Part shown: positions 49,701 to 58,100 of the stretch, piece by piece | Numbering within the stretch: position 1 is the first letter of the stretch | How the letters are laid out: each line of letters opens with the position of its first letter | DNA from: Arthrobacter horti | Lineage (GTDB): Bacteria > Actinomycetota > Actinomycetes > Actinomycetales > Micrococcaceae | Direction of reading: 5' to 3' | Assembly (NCBI RefSeq): GCF_030731045.1 | Contig: NZ_JAVALS010000001.1 | Coordinates: forward strand, 684,532 to 748,531 | Length of the DNA stretch: 64,000 nt | Program-made: the position numbers and the translations under genes | Notes under the pieces: model-generated | Told to the model about the DNA's origin: nothing | The model's input: only the letters and a program-made list of their open reading frames with translations | The model's database searches: none

Positions 49701-50204
49701 GCCTCGGTAGCGCTTCCACCAGGCGGGTTCCCGCGACAGCAGCGATCCCACGACCACGGGCTTCTCATCACCCAGCTCGGGACCGAACGCCACCGACTCG
49801 AGGGGTCCGTATCCCAGGGCTTCCGGCGCTCCACCGTCCAGGGACAGGGCGTAGCCGTGGGCCAGGCGGGAGTCGCCTTGCTCGAAGGCGCTGGTGACCA
49901 GGACGCGCCCATCGGGCAGGAACCCCTTGTTCCGCGTGGTCGCGTGGCCGAAGTGACTCAGCTGCCGGAAGCCTCCGCCGTCGATCCCGGCGCAGACGAC
50001 CTCCGGGGCCCGGCCACGCGTGACGGTCCAGACCAGCGATGTGCCGTCGGGAGAGAACCGCGGATTCCGGGCGGGAAGATTCAGGGAGCTCACCCGCCAG
50101 GCCCGTCCGCCCGAGACGGGCGCAAGCCAGACGTCGTCCTCCGCAACGAATGTGACCAGGTCATCGTGGACGTGGGGGTACCTCAGATAGCCGCCGTGTG
50201 TCAT
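46794..50204 (-). CDS. Tricorn protease homologue (S41 family)
   Basis: 1,136 residues, full length for tricorn. N-terminal beta-propeller repeats (GRAWRVSSLNLPARNPRFSP; FSPDGTSLVW; LAWAPDSSHFAW) are followed by a PDZ domain (GVRAGDVLLAVDGSPLGG) and the C-terminal protease core: VDVRRNRGGHTS, then FAGSDGDIITQ with the nucleophile Ser at about 1,015, and GGVIGIDMKFDLVDGTPVSQ. It degrades peptides released by other proteases in the cytoplasm. An Asp/Glu/Pro-rich insert near residues 380-430 is a species-specific linker. The membrane-kinase gene lies 47 bp upstream on the same strand. Confidence 0.93.
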   Translation of the reverse strand: MTHGGYLRYPHVHDDLVTFVAEDDVWLAPVSGGRAWRVSSLNLPARNPRFSPDGTSLVWTVTRGRAPEVVCAGIDGGGFRQLSHFGHATTRNKGFLPDGRVLVTSAFEQGDSRLAHGYALSLDGGAPEALGYGPLESVAFGPELGDEKPVVVGSLLSREPAWWKRYRGGTAGKLWIDHDGNGEFVRLVPELDGNLTDPLWVNGRIHFLSDHEGYGNLYSVTPDGRDLARHTDHQDFYVRHAASDGRRVVFESAGELYLLDAGAGEARRLDIRLGSTGVIARPLDVGAHLREAQPDASGASSLVVSHGALHWLRHKDGPARGLETDSGVRARLPRFLADDRVAYVHDTTGEETLRITSLVPAGVTAAANTPAPMPAEAPNDGPADAVELPRPVPARGAGEDAVTEPAGNQDDESAGAPEPENPDNLDAGPVDRELGLPARVVSLEPSPDGLRLLAGTAFGDVLLIDVRSGEVETVESTGAGSVDHLAWAPDSSHFAWVQATDGDSDRTFLRLRSRDAGAGIIDVTDGRFVDGSPAFTPDGKFLAFLSSRSFDPVYDGQGFDLAFPHPIRPYLAVLDASTPAPFGPGVAETANAPGSGTDTSGTPAPVTVRVEAEGLAQRIVALPVSQGNYEGLQAVAGAVLYLDVPTDGVLGDGRARLTDESGPAKLVRFGLEDGKSSVLAEGVSAYRLSADGKSAVLRSEGKLRTVSTAADPAEPEDVGLERIRVQLEPQKVWKQQFREAWRLQRDFFWDESLGGLDWDAVHESYQPVLSRVGSYDDLVDLIWELHGELGTSHAYVRSPEASEPGSGRQGFLGADLALRDGEWAIARVLDGDSSDPQALSPLRRPGAGVRAGDVLLAVDGSPLGGAAAATPAALLRDAGGQPVELTVRGEDGAIRRTAVVPLTSEERLRYQDWVQAKRRIVHEASGGRFGYLHIPDMQAHGWAQLHRDLETEAAKDALLVDVRRNRGGHTSQLVAELIGRTVDAWMLPRGEYPITYPHQAVRGPVVVLTDEFAGSDGDIITQIVKMRGIGPVIGVRTWGGVIGIDMKFDLVDGTPVSQPRYANFFEGGTGWGVENRGVDPDIEIPFPPHAHKAGTDPQLEHGIGVLREMLQEIPTRRAPERTSLPRLVPPPLGPRP

Positions 50205-50251
50205 GGCACGATCCTAACCAGGCCACGGGCCACGGCCCGGGAGGCTGGGCC

Positions 50252-51820
50252 TCAGGCACGGGGATCGACGGCCTCGATCCTCCAGACCCCGTCCACCCGG
50301 CGCAGGAGCAGGGAGACCTCTTCCTCCCGTGGGGACCGCTTCGCCCCCTCTGAGGCGGCGCCGGCCGCAGGGACGGATCCCGGAACCCGTTCGAGGGAGA
50401 ATCCTGACGACCTCACCGTGGCATCCACCACGGCCTTGTCGCGCTCCGCACCGGCCCGGATCACGATGGACGTGAGCTCCGTCCGGTAGCCCGAGTAACG
50501 CATCCCGTTCTTGATCAGTTCGGCCACGAGCGCCCGATCGTGTTCCAGTGCGGTTCCGGGCACGTACAGCGCTTCGAGCGCTTGATGGTTCCTCCCGATC
50601 AGGGCCTCCGTCCGTGCTGTGAGGAGCCGGGCCGCCGCCGCGCGCGGGTCTTCCGGAACGGCCGACGCCGGCCCGGGGGGTCCTGCGCTCCCTGCCGCCG
50701 GCGCAGGATCCACGGCGGACCCGTTCGTCCGGCCACCAGGGACGGGAAGCGCCCCGGCGACCAGAAGCCCGACGGCGAGCAGCACCAGCACTCCGCATGC
50801 CGCAGCCATTCCCACCGCACCCCGCACCCGGGAGCGCACTCCACGGCCACGGCGTGCGGCACCGTCTCGGTGTAAGGTGGCGGTCCTGCGTACGGTGGCG
50901 GCCCGGGGCCGGACCCAGGCCGGCATCAGACGGGACCGGCGTCCCATGCGATCCAGCTCCGCAGGAAGCAGGGAGGTCACCAGCTCGGGACCCATCCCGT
51001 CATGCGCCCCCGGCGCGATCCTGACGGGCAGGGCGGGACAAGCCCGCTGCACCGCCCGTGCGAGTTCTTCCGCCCCCGGCCGCTCCCCCGGAGCCTCCGC
51101 CAGGCCCGCATCGATCGCCAAGGCCAGGCCACGGGGAACGTCCGGGTGCAGGACCGGCAGGGGCGGCCTGAGCGACGGATCACCGGGTGGGGTGCCGGTG
51201 AGACACCACCACGCGACGGCCGCAAGGGAATAGACATCCGCCGCAGAAGTGGGAACGCCGCCCGTGGACCTCGGATCGGCGAACGCCCGCGTCACCCTCC
51301 GGGACGTGGGACCGCACTCGCCGATCAGCAGCGCCTGACCGAAATCGGACAGCAGCGGCTTCCCTTCCGCGGTGAAGAGCACATTGCCCGGAGCGACGTC
51401 CCCATGGACGATCCCGGACGCGTGGAGGGCTGCGAGGGCCCGTGCCAGAGGGACCACCACGGTGACCGTCTCGCCCGGTGTCAGACGGCCACGGACGGGA
51501 AGGAGAGTCGCAAGGCTTCCCCCTGGCGCGAAGTCCATCAGCAGACCGTCCCCTCCCGTGGCGCCGTCACCACGAGTGAAAGCCACGACGCCGCGGGTCC
51601 GCAGGACATGCGGATGCTCCACTGCGGCACCCCGCCAGCTCTCCGCCAGGCCGTCCATCAGCGGTTCACCCTCCCGGGGCACTTTCAGCGCCGCCCAGCC
51701 GCCGCCGTCGCGCAGGAGCCACACCTCCCCGCTGCCTCCGGAGCCCAGACGTCGCACCGTCCGGTAACCGTCCGTCCGTGGCTCTCCGCCGTCCGCCTGC
51801 CCGGCCACGTGCATCCCCAT
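50252..51820 (-). CDS. Membrane-anchored Ser/Thr protein kinase with extracytoplasmic tail
   Basis: 522 residues. The kinase domain has a glycine loop GSGGSG (26-31), the ATP Lys (Lys46 in AALKVP), a catalytic loop HGDVAPGN (139-146) with Gly for the usual Arg of HRD, and DFG at 159-161. HGD is common in some actinobacterial kinases. A transmembrane helix lies near residues 340-363, followed by a Pro/Gly linker and an outer domain ending LLLRRVDGVWRIEAVDPRA, like an NTF2-type or lipoprotein-like sensor. There are no PASTA repeats. It is co-oriented with the tricorn gene. Its signal and targets are unknown. Confidence 0.87.
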   Translation of the reverse strand: MGMHVAGQADGGEPRTDGYRTVRRLGSGGSGEVWLLRDGGGWAALKVPREGEPLMDGLAESWRGAAVEHPHVLRTRGVVAFTRGDGATGGDGLLMDFAPGGSLATLLPVRGRLTPGETVTVVVPLARALAALHASGIVHGDVAPGNVLFTAEGKPLLSDFGQALLIGECGPTSRRVTRAFADPRSTGGVPTSAADVYSLAAVAWWCLTGTPPGDPSLRPPLPVLHPDVPRGLALAIDAGLAEAPGERPGAEELARAVQRACPALPVRIAPGAHDGMGPELVTSLLPAELDRMGRRSRLMPAWVRPRAATVRRTATLHRDGAARRGRGVRSRVRGAVGMAAACGVLVLLAVGLLVAGALPVPGGRTNGSAVDPAPAAGSAGPPGPASAVPEDPRAAAARLLTARTEALIGRNHQALEALYVPGTALEHDRALVAELIKNGMRYSGYRTELTSIVIRAGAERDKAVVDATVRSSGFSLERVPGSVPAAGAASEGAKRSPREEEVSLLLRRVDGVWRIEAVDPRA

Positions 51821-52002
51821 CGCCGCTCTCCCGTCCCGTGCTCGTGATGGCTGTCCCTCAATATCAATACCCCGGGCTGGTCATCGGCCGCAGAAGTTAT
51901 CCACAGGGAGTGGCCTGCAAGCGCCCGGTAACAATCCCGGGGGTGATGAGAGCTTCGCCACATCGACGGTGCCCGCGAGCGGACGGGTCTAAGCTGGTAC
52001 GC

Positions 52003-52671
52003 ATGACTTTGGAGTTCTCGACCCTGGGGCTTGCCCCCGACTACGTCGATTACGTCCAGGGCTGGGACGTGCAGCGCACTCTGCACTCCGATGTCCTGGA
52101 AGGATCCCGCCCCAGCACCGTCCTGCTCCTCGAGCACGCCGCCGTGTACACCGCCGGTAAACGCACCGAGGACCATGAGCGCCCGTTCGACGGCACCCCC
52201 GTGGTCCCGGTGGACCGCGGCGGGAAACTGACCTGGCACGGTCCGGGGCAGCTCGTGGCGTACCCGATCATCAAGCTGAAGAACCCGGCCGGCATCCGTG
52301 ATTACGTCCACCGCCTGGAGGACGTCATCATCTCCGTCCTGGCCGACTACGGCATCGCCGCAACCCGCGTGGACGGCCGTGCGGGCGTGTGGATCCTGGC
52401 CGATGAGAAGGGTCCGGACCGGAAGATCGCCGCCATCGGCATCCGCGTCCATGAAGGCGTGACGATGCACGGCATCGCCATCAATTGCAACAATGACCTG
52501 GCCCCGTACGCGCAGATCATCGCGTGCGGGATCACCGACGCCGGGGTGACCACCATCGCCCTGGAGACCGGGCGGAACATCTCGCCGGCAGACCTTGTTG
52601 AGCGAATCACGGAAGAGTTCCGCGGGCACGAGGACGAACTCGTCGCCGTCGAAGAAGGAGCAGTGCAGTGA
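52003..52671 (+). CDS. lipB: Octanoyl-[acyl-carrier protein]:protein N-octanoyltransferase
   Basis: 222 residues from the ATG at 52,003; an upstream frame (to 51,778) is non-coding. LipB moves octanoate from ACP to lipoyl domains. Motifs: [48 protein letters not shown] (catalytic Lys) and [11 protein letters not shown] (catalytic Cys). lipA starts within its stop codon region (GTGA overlap), so both are translated together. Confidence 0.96.
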   Translation: MTLEFSTLGLAPDYVDYVQGWDVQRTLHSDVLEGSRPSTVLLLEHAAVYTAGKRTEDHERPFDGTPVVPVDRGGKLTWHGPGQLVAYPIIKLKNPAGIRDYVHRLEDVIISVLADYGIAATRVDGRAGVWILADEKGPDRKIAAIGIRVHEGVTMHGIAINCNNDLAPYAQIIACGITDAGVTTIALETGRNISPADLVERITEEFRGHEDELVAVEEGAVQ

Positions 52672-53675
52672 CCCTTGCCCCCGAAGGCCGCAAACTCCTG
52701 CGGATCGAGCAGCGCAACGCCGCCACGCCCGTGGAGCGCAAGCCCGACTGGATCAAGGCCAAGGTCCACATGGGCCCGGAATTCACCGGCCTGAAGAACC
52801 TGGTCAAGAAGGAAGGCCTCCACACCGTGTGTGAAGAGGCCGGCTGTCCCAACATCTTCGAATGCTGGGAGGACAAGGAAGCCACCTTCCTCATCGGCGG
52901 ATCCGAGTGCACCCGCCGCTGCGACTTCTGCCAGATCGACACCGGTAAGCCGTCCCCGCTGGACCGCATGGAGCCCACCAAGGTGGCCCGCTCCGTGGAG
53001 CAGATGGGCCTCCGCTACGCCACCGTCACCGGTGTGGCCCGGGACGACCTCGAGGACGAGGGCGTGTGGCTCTACGCGGAGACCGTCCGCAAGATCCACG
53101 AGTTCAACCCGGGCACCGGCGTCGAGCTCCTGATCCCGGACTTCTCCGGCAAGCCCGAGCACATCGAGGCCATCTGCGACTCGAAGCCTGAGGTCTTCGC
53201 CCACAATGTGGAGACGGTGCCACGCATCTTCAAGCGCATCCGCCCGGCCTTCCGCTACGAGCGTTCCCTGGACGTGATCACGCAGGGCCGCAAGCACGGC
53301 ATGGTGACCAAGTCCAACCTCATCCTCGGCATGGGCGAGACCCGGGAGGAGATCTCCGAGGCCCTGCGCGATCTGCATGAGGCCGGCACGGACATCATCA
53401 CCATCACCCAGTACCTGCGCCCGAGCGAGCGCCACCTGCCGGTGGACCGCTGGGTGAAGCCGCAGGAGTTCGTGGACCTGGCCGACGAGGCCGAGGAGAT
53501 CGGTTACCTCGGCGTCATGTCCGGCCCTCTGGTCCGCTCCTCCTACCGCGCCGGCCGCCTCTGGGCCACCGCCATGCGCAAGAAGGGCTGGGAGATCCCC
53601 GAAGCCCTGGCCCACATCGAGAGCTCCGGGAGCACGCGCCAGGAGGCGCGTACCCTCCTCGCCGCGCAGGGCTGA
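52668..53675 (+). CDS. lipA: Lipoyl synthase (radical SAM)
   Basis: 335 residues from a GTG that overlaps the lipB stop by 4 bp. Two Fe-S cluster motifs are visible: auxiliary [12 protein letters not shown] (Cys55, 60, 66) and radical-[11 protein letters not shown] (Cys81, 85, 88). The C-terminal RSSYRAG supplies the auxiliary-cluster Ser. It inserts two sulfur atoms into protein-bound octanoate to make lipoate for E2 (sucB) and other complexes. Confidence 0.97.
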   Translation: MTLAPEGRKLLRIEQRNAATPVERKPDWIKAKVHMGPEFTGLKNLVKKEGLHTVCEEAGCPNIFECWEDKEATFLIGGSECTRRCDFCQIDTGKPSPLDRMEPTKVARSVEQMGLRYATVTGVARDDLEDEGVWLYAETVRKIHEFNPGTGVELLIPDFSGKPEHIEAICDSKPEVFAHNVETVPRIFKRIRPAFRYERSLDVITQGRKHGMVTKSNLILGMGETREEISEALRDLHEAGTDIITITQYLRPSERHLPVDRWVKPQEFVDLADEAEEIGYLGVMSGPLVRSSYRAGRLWATAMRKKGWEIPEALAHIESSGSTRQEARTLLAAQG

Positions 53676-53696
53676 GGCTTTCTCCTCACCATTCAT

Positions 53697-53742
53697 ACGA
53701 CGACGGCGACATCCGGCACCTGCCGGACGTCGCCGTCGTCGT
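53697..53742 (+). terminator. Terminator after lipA
   Basis: ACGACGACGGCGAC / GTCGCCGTCGTCGT with an inner TCCGGC-acc-tGCCGGA hairpin, 21 bp after the stop. Confidence 0.85.
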
Positions 53743-53786
53743 TCACGTTTCGGTCCGCCCGCTCTGCTGGATAGAATGAACTCACT

Positions 53787-54539
53787 ATGGCTAAATCCTC
53801 CGACTCCTCCGTCACGAACGGTGACGGCTCCACCAAGCGCGGGCTGTTCAACCGCAAGCCCAAGGCCGACAAGGGCCCCAGCCGCCTGAAGCAGATCGGC
53901 GAGGTCTTCCAGATGACCCGCCGCAACGACCCGCTCGCGGTCTGGCTCATGGTCCTGGCCTTCCTGGTGGTCCTGGGCGTGAGCACGGGCATCGGCGCCC
54001 TGTTCCAGAACTGGATCACCGGTCTGATCCTCGGCATCATGCTGGGCCTGCTGGCCGCGACGTTCATCCTGTCGCGCCGCGCGGAGAAGGCGGCGTTCTC
54101 GCAGATCGAGGGCCAGGCCGGCGCCGCGGGCGCCGCGCTCAGCACCCTGCGCCGTGGCTGGATCGTGGAGCAGCAGCCGGTTGCCGCGAACCCGCGCACC
54201 CAGGACTTCGTGTTCCGCGCGGTGGGCCGTCCCGGCGTCGTGCTGGTGGCCGAAGGACCGCTGAGCCGTGCGCGGCCCCTGGCCGACGGTGAGCGCAAGC
54301 GCCTCGCTCGCATCCTCCCGAACGTCCCGATCCATGTCATCTACGCCGGCCGCGACGAGGGGCAGACCCCGATCGCCAAGGTGGCCGGTGCCATGGGCAA
54401 GCTCAAGCCGACCCTGACCAAGGTGGAGGTCGGTGCCGTCTCCAAGCGCCTGTCCTCCCTGGGCAACCGCCTGCCGATCCCCAAGGGTGTGGATCCCTAC
54501 AAGGCGCGGCCGGACCGCCGGTCCATGCGCGGACGCTGA
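53787..54539 (+). CDS. DUF4191 membrane protein
   Basis: 250 residues. A basic N-terminus (residues 1-50) precedes two transmembrane helices (about 50-70 and 76-95). A soluble C-terminal domain follows with GWIVEQQPVAANPRTQDFVF, RPGVVLVAEGP and IPKGVDPYKARPDRRSMRGR, the DUF4191 signature. The family is conserved behind lipA in actinobacteria. Function unknown. The ATG at 53,787 is 45 bp after the lipA terminator. Confidence 0.9.
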   Translation: MAKSSDSSVTNGDGSTKRGLFNRKPKADKGPSRLKQIGEVFQMTRRNDPLAVWLMVLAFLVVLGVSTGIGALFQNWITGLILGIMLGLLAATFILSRRAEKAAFSQIEGQAGAAGAALSTLRRGWIVEQQPVAANPRTQDFVFRAVGRPGVVLVAEGPLSRARPLADGERKRLARILPNVPIHVIYAGRDEGQTPIAKVAGAMGKLKPTLTKVEVGAVSKRLSSLGNRLPIPKGVDPYKARPDRRSMRGR

Positions 54540-54588
54540 GGCACTGCGCGGACGCTGAGGCGCAGAGCTTGAATGACAGAGCCTGAAT

Positions 54589-54634
54589 GAGAAGGGCCGC
54601 CGTGATCTCCTGGGAGATCGCGGCGGCCCTTCTC
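54589..54634. terminator. Terminator between the DUF4191 and rraA-like genes
   Basis: GAGAAGGGCCGCC / GGCGGCCCTTCTC with an inner GATCTCC-tgGGAGATC stem. The two flanking genes converge on it. Confidence 0.88.
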
Positions 54635-54646
54635 ATTCGTCCAGGG

Positions 54647-55288
54647 TCAGGCCGGCAGGCCACCGGAGTCGCCGCCGGCGGCCAGTCCCGCTTCGATCTT
54701 CGCGCGGTGCGCGGCTTCCCACTCGGTGAGGCTCTGCCCCGACTCACCGTTCTCACGGCGGGCCGCCGCGTCCAGCAGGCGTCCGGACTCTGCGGCGTCG
54801 AGCACCACGATGCCTTCCTCATCGGCGACGACGAGGTCACCGGTGCGCACCCGCACGCCACCGACGACGGCCTCACCGGAGGGCAGGACGTGCTTCTTGC
54901 CGCCCGGCTTGGGGAAAACGCCGCGGGCGAACACGGGGAAGCCCAGTTCCCGGGCCTCCTGCAGATCGCGGATGTTGCCGTCGACGACGAAGGCCGCGAT
55001 CCCGCGCTTCTGCGCGACCGCACAGACGTTGCCACCGGCGACGGCGAGAGGGCTGCCACCGGAATCGACCACGATGACGGAACCCGGCTCGGCACGGTAG
55101 ATCGCGGCGTGCATCATCAGATTGTCACCGGGGGCGCACGTGACGGCGTAGGCGGGACCGCTGACGCGCGGCATGCCGTGCCACAAGGGCCTGATCCCGG
55201 TGTCCATGACCCGGGATTCCTCCACGAGGTCGGCGAGTGAGGTGGGTGAGACGTCCGGCAGGGACTGATCGTTCACGGGAATCTCCAC
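54647..55288 (-). CDS. RraA-like / 4-hydroxy-4-methyl-2-oxoglutarate aldolase-family protein
   Basis: 213 residues. GDNLMMHAAIYRAEPGSVIV, then DGNIRDLQEARELGFPVFAR with the D-x-x-R-D metal/substrate motif, and GDLVVADEEGIVV place it in the RraA-like fold. Family members are class II pyruvate aldolases (HMG/CHA aldolase) or RNase E regulators. The aldolase side is favoured by the intact D-x-x-R-D motif, but no aromatic pathway is nearby. Start taken as the GTG at 55,288; a GTG 4 codons later (VNDQSLP) is possible. Confidence 0.85.
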   Translation of the reverse strand: MEIPVNDQSLPDVSPTSLADLVEESRVMDTGIRPLWHGMPRVSGPAYAVTCAPGDNLMMHAAIYRAEPGSVIVVDSGGSPLAVAGGNVCAVAQKRGIAAFVVDGNIRDLQEARELGFPVFARGVFPKPGGKKHVLPSGEAVVGGVRVRTGDLVVADEEGIVVLDAAESGRLLDAAARRENGESGQSLTEWEAAHRAKIEAGLAAGGDSGGLPA

Positions 55289-55303
55289 GGTCTGCGGGGT
55301 CCG

Positions 55304-55741
55304 TCAGCGGCGGACCAGGATGGTCTTCATGGCCTTGTCGTGCAGGCCGCGGTGATCGGCGTCGACGATGACCGCCGGGATGACCAGGCAGAGCAGCGCC
55401 GCACGGACCAGGGCGGCGGGGATGCCAGCCCGGGTCCCGTCGAGCTTGATGACATGGATGTTGGACACCCGGTGACCCACGCTGTAGCCAAGCGTGCCGA
55501 TCAGGATGGCCTGCTCGGCGAAGAAGACGGCAAGCGTCGCCCAGGAGTTCCCGCCGAAGAAGGCGTTGCTGATCAGCAGGCACAGGCCCCAGTCGATGCA
55601 GATGGCCAGGATCCGGCGCCCTGCGCGGCCGAGGGAACCCGGTCCGGTCTCCGGAAGGCCGAGGCGTTCCCCGGGGTATTTGCTGATATGGGAAGTGTCC
55701 GGGCCTTCCAGCCAGGAACCGAGATCACGTCGAGTCACCAC
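55304..55741 (-). CDS. RDD-family membrane protein
   Basis: 145 residues. LGRAGRRILAICIDWGLCLL carries the R...D pattern of the first helix of RDD proteins. Further hydrophobic helices include AILIGTLGYSVGHRVSNI and PAALVRAALLCLVIPAVI. The last segment ends LHDKAMKTILVRR, a family hallmark. Two consecutive GTG codons start the frame at 55,741, preceded by AAGGGG. Role unknown; it is a common neighbour of glnA1 in actinobacteria. Confidence 0.9.
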   Translation of the reverse strand: MVTRRDLGSWLEGPDTSHISKYPGERLGLPETGPGSLGRAGRRILAICIDWGLCLLISNAFFGGNSWATLAVFFAEQAILIGTLGYSVGHRVSNIHVIKLDGTRAGIPAALVRAALLCLVIPAVIVDADHRGLHDKAMKTILVRR

Positions 55742-55897
55742 CCCTTAAGGGTATCGGCCCGGCGGAGCCCCATGTGCCGGAGAGAGTGGCCGCGGCGAAC
55801 GGCAGCGCACGCCGTCGCCCCCGAGGCGGGCACCGCGTAGAGTGGCCAGGGTACGCATCGTCGGGCCCTGCGCCGGAGGAGGCGGTGAACGATTCCT

Positions 55898-55935
55898 GTA
55901 ACGTGCCGGAAACAAAGCAGACACTGCCGGGTAAT
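55898..55935 (+). promoter_or_regulatory. GlnR-type operator upstream of glnA1
   Basis: GTAAC-N6-GAAAC (55,898-55,913) exactly matches the GlnR box pattern gTnAC-N6-GaAAC. It continues in register with GACAC (55,920) and GTAAT (55,931), degenerate second copies. GlnR is the nitrogen regulator of many actinobacteria. It lies about 120 bp before the glnA1 ATG. Confidence 0.7.
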
Positions 55936-56056
55936 CCCCCTCCCTTAGGCTGTTCACAGAAGATGGCACGGAGAGCCCGGTCCAGGTGTCGGCCTGGCGG
56001 GAGATACGTGCGCCATCGCTTTCAGGCCCTCGGCCCCATCCCCGTTAGGAGCATGC

Positions 56057-57481
56057 ATGTTCACCAGTGCGGACGAAGTCCTCAAGTTCATCAAGGATGA
56101 GGACGTCAAGTTCGTCGACATCCGTTTCACCGATCTCCCGGGTGTGCAGCAGCACTTCAACGTCCCGGCCAAGACGGTCGACGAGGACTTCTTCGTCAAC
56201 GGCCAGCTCTTCGACGGTTCCTCCATCCGCGGCTTCCAGGGCATCGCCGAGTCCGACATGCAGCTGATCCCGGATGTCACCACGGCCTTCCTCGATCCCT
56301 TCCGCATCGAGAAGACCCTGGCCCTGAACTTCTCCATCGTGAACCCGCGCACCGGCGAGCCCTACCATCGCGACCCGCGTGGCGTGGCCGAGAAGGCCGA
56401 GGCGTACCTGGCCTCCACCGGCATCGCCGACACTGCATTCTTCGCCGCCGAGGCCGAGTTCTACGTCTTCGACAACATCCAGTTCGAGTCCTCCCCGCAG
56501 GGCTCCTTCTACAAGATCGACTCCATCGAGGCCCCGTGGAACACGGGCCGCGAGGAGCAGGGCGGCAACCTGGGCAACAAGACCCCGTTCAAGGGCGGCT
56601 ACTTCCCGGTGGCACCGGTGGACCACCAGGCCGATCTGCGTGACGCCATGTGCCTGAACCTGGACGAGGTGGGCCTTGAGGTCGAGCGCTCCCACCACGA
56701 GGTGGGCGCCGCGGGCCAGGCGGAGATCAACTACAAGTTCTCCACCCTGGTGCACGCCGCCGACGACGTCCTGAAGTTCAAGTACGTCATCAAGAACACC
56801 GCCCTGGAATACGGCAAGACCGTGACCTTCATGCCGAAGCCCGTCTTCGGTGACAACGGCTCCGGCATGCACTGCCACCAGTCGCTGTGGAGCAATGGCG
56901 ACCCGCTGTTCTACGACGAGAAGGGCTACGCCGGCCTCTCCGACGTCGCCCGCTGGTACATCGGCGGCATCCTCAAGCACGCCTCCGCGCTGCTGGCCTT
57001 CACCAACCCGACGGTGAACTCCTACCGCCGTCTGGTCAAGGGCTACGAGGCCCCGGTGAACATGGTCTACTCGCAGGGCAACCGCTCCGCCGGTATCCGC
57101 ATCCCGATCACGGGCTCCAACCCGAAGGCCAAGCGCATCGAGTTCCGCGCCCCGGATGCCGCCTCCAACCCGTACCTGGCGTTCGCCGCCCAGCTCATGG
57201 CCGGCATCGACGGCATCCGCAATCGCATCGAGCCGCCGGCACCGATCGACAAGGACCTCTACGAGCTGCCCGCCGAGGAGGCCAAGGACATCCCCAAGGC
57301 TCCGGGCTCCCTCGAGGAGGCCCTGGAGGCCCTGGAGAACGACAGCGAGTTCCTGCAGGAGGGTGGCGTGTTCACCCAGGACCTGATCGACACCTGGATC
57401 GCATACAAGCGCGAACACGAGATCGCCCCGCTGTCCCTGCGCCCGAACCCGTACGAGTTCGAGCTCTACTACGGCGTCTGA
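56057..57481 (+). CDS. glnA: Glutamine synthetase type I
   Basis: 474 residues. GS signatures: [30 protein letters not shown], the catalytic [27 protein letters not shown] (ATP site), NRSAGIRIP, and [16 protein letters not shown]. The adenylylation loop [10 protein letters not shown] has the target Tyr402, so GlnE (encoded nearby) can switch it. It joins ammonia to glutamate with ATP. The ATG follows GTTAGGAGCATGC (AGGAG). A GlnR-type box upstream suggests nitrogen control. Confidence 0.97.
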   Translation: MFTSADEVLKFIKDEDVKFVDIRFTDLPGVQQHFNVPAKTVDEDFFVNGQLFDGSSIRGFQGIAESDMQLIPDVTTAFLDPFRIEKTLALNFSIVNPRTGEPYHRDPRGVAEKAEAYLASTGIADTAFFAAEAEFYVFDNIQFESSPQGSFYKIDSIEAPWNTGREEQGGNLGNKTPFKGGYFPVAPVDHQADLRDAMCLNLDEVGLEVERSHHEVGAAGQAEINYKFSTLVHAADDVLKFKYVIKNTALEYGKTVTFMPKPVFGDNGSGMHCHQSLWSNGDPLFYDEKGYAGLSDVARWYIGGILKHASALLAFTNPTVNSYRRLVKGYEAPVNMVYSQGNRSAGIRIPITGSNPKAKRIEFRAPDAASNPYLAFAAQLMAGIDGIRNRIEPPAPIDKDLYELPAEEAKDIPKAPGSLEEALEALENDSEFLQEGGVFTQDLIDTWIAYKREHEIAPLSLRPNPYEFELYYGV

Positions 57482-57493
57482 CGCTCCCACGCG

Positions 57494-57530
57494 ACGCAGC
57501 CCCCGCATCGTCACGATGCGGGGGCTGCGT
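57494..57530 (+). terminator. Terminator after glnA1
   Basis: ACGCAGCCCCCGCATCG / CGATGCGGGGGCTGCGT, a 17-bp stem with a 3-nt loop (TCA), 12 bp after the stop. Confidence 0.9.
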
Positions 57531-57573
57531 CCGTTCACGCACCCATACCGTTCCCGAGCACTAGGCTTGCACC

Positions 57574-58059
57574 ATGCCTGAACTGAGCCCGGAGAGCATC
57601 GAGTACTTCCGCACCCTGCCCCGCCGCCGCGTTGCCGCGGGGCTCGTCATCCGCGACGACGCCGGCCGCATCCTGGCCGTCAAGCCCAACTACAAGGACG
57701 GCTGGCTCCTTCCGGGCGGCACCGTGGACGCCGGTGAGGCGCCCCGCAACGCCGCCCGCCGCGAAGGGCTGGAGGAGCTGGGCCTGGACATCCTTCCTGG
57801 GGCCTTGCTGATCATCGGGCACTCCACCTTCCCCGATCCCATCGGCGACGGCCTGAACTTCCTCTACGACGGCGGCGTCCTGGCCCCAGGCACGGAGATC
57901 TCCCTCCAGGAGGAGGAACTCACCGAGTGGCGCTTCGTCACCGTCGCGGAACTGCCGGACTACTTCGGCCCCCACGGCGCGTTCCACATCACCTCAGCCC
58001 TGAAGGGCCTTCGGGAGGGCCGCGTCATCGAGCTGCGCGACCGCGACGAGATCGTCTGA
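57574..58059 (+). CDS. NUDIX hydrolase
   Basis: 161 residues. The NUDIX box G-x5-E-x7-REUxEExGU is in GGTVDAGEAPRNAARREGLE and EELGL. The start RRRVAAGLVIRDDAGRILAV is typical of housekeeping NUDIX enzymes that cleave nucleoside-diphosphate-linked compounds. The substrate is not predictable. Convergent with glnE, 41 bp apart. Confidence 0.93.
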   Translation: MPELSPESIEYFRTLPRRRVAAGLVIRDDAGRILAVKPNYKDGWLLPGGTVDAGEAPRNAARREGLEELGLDILPGALLIIGHSTFPDPIGDGLNFLYDGGVLAPGTEISLQEEELTEWRFVTVAELPDYFGPHGAFHITSALKGLREGRVIELRDRDEIV

Positions 58060-58100
58060 GCAGAGCCTGGGGCGCGGACGACGACGACGGCGGCAAGGCT

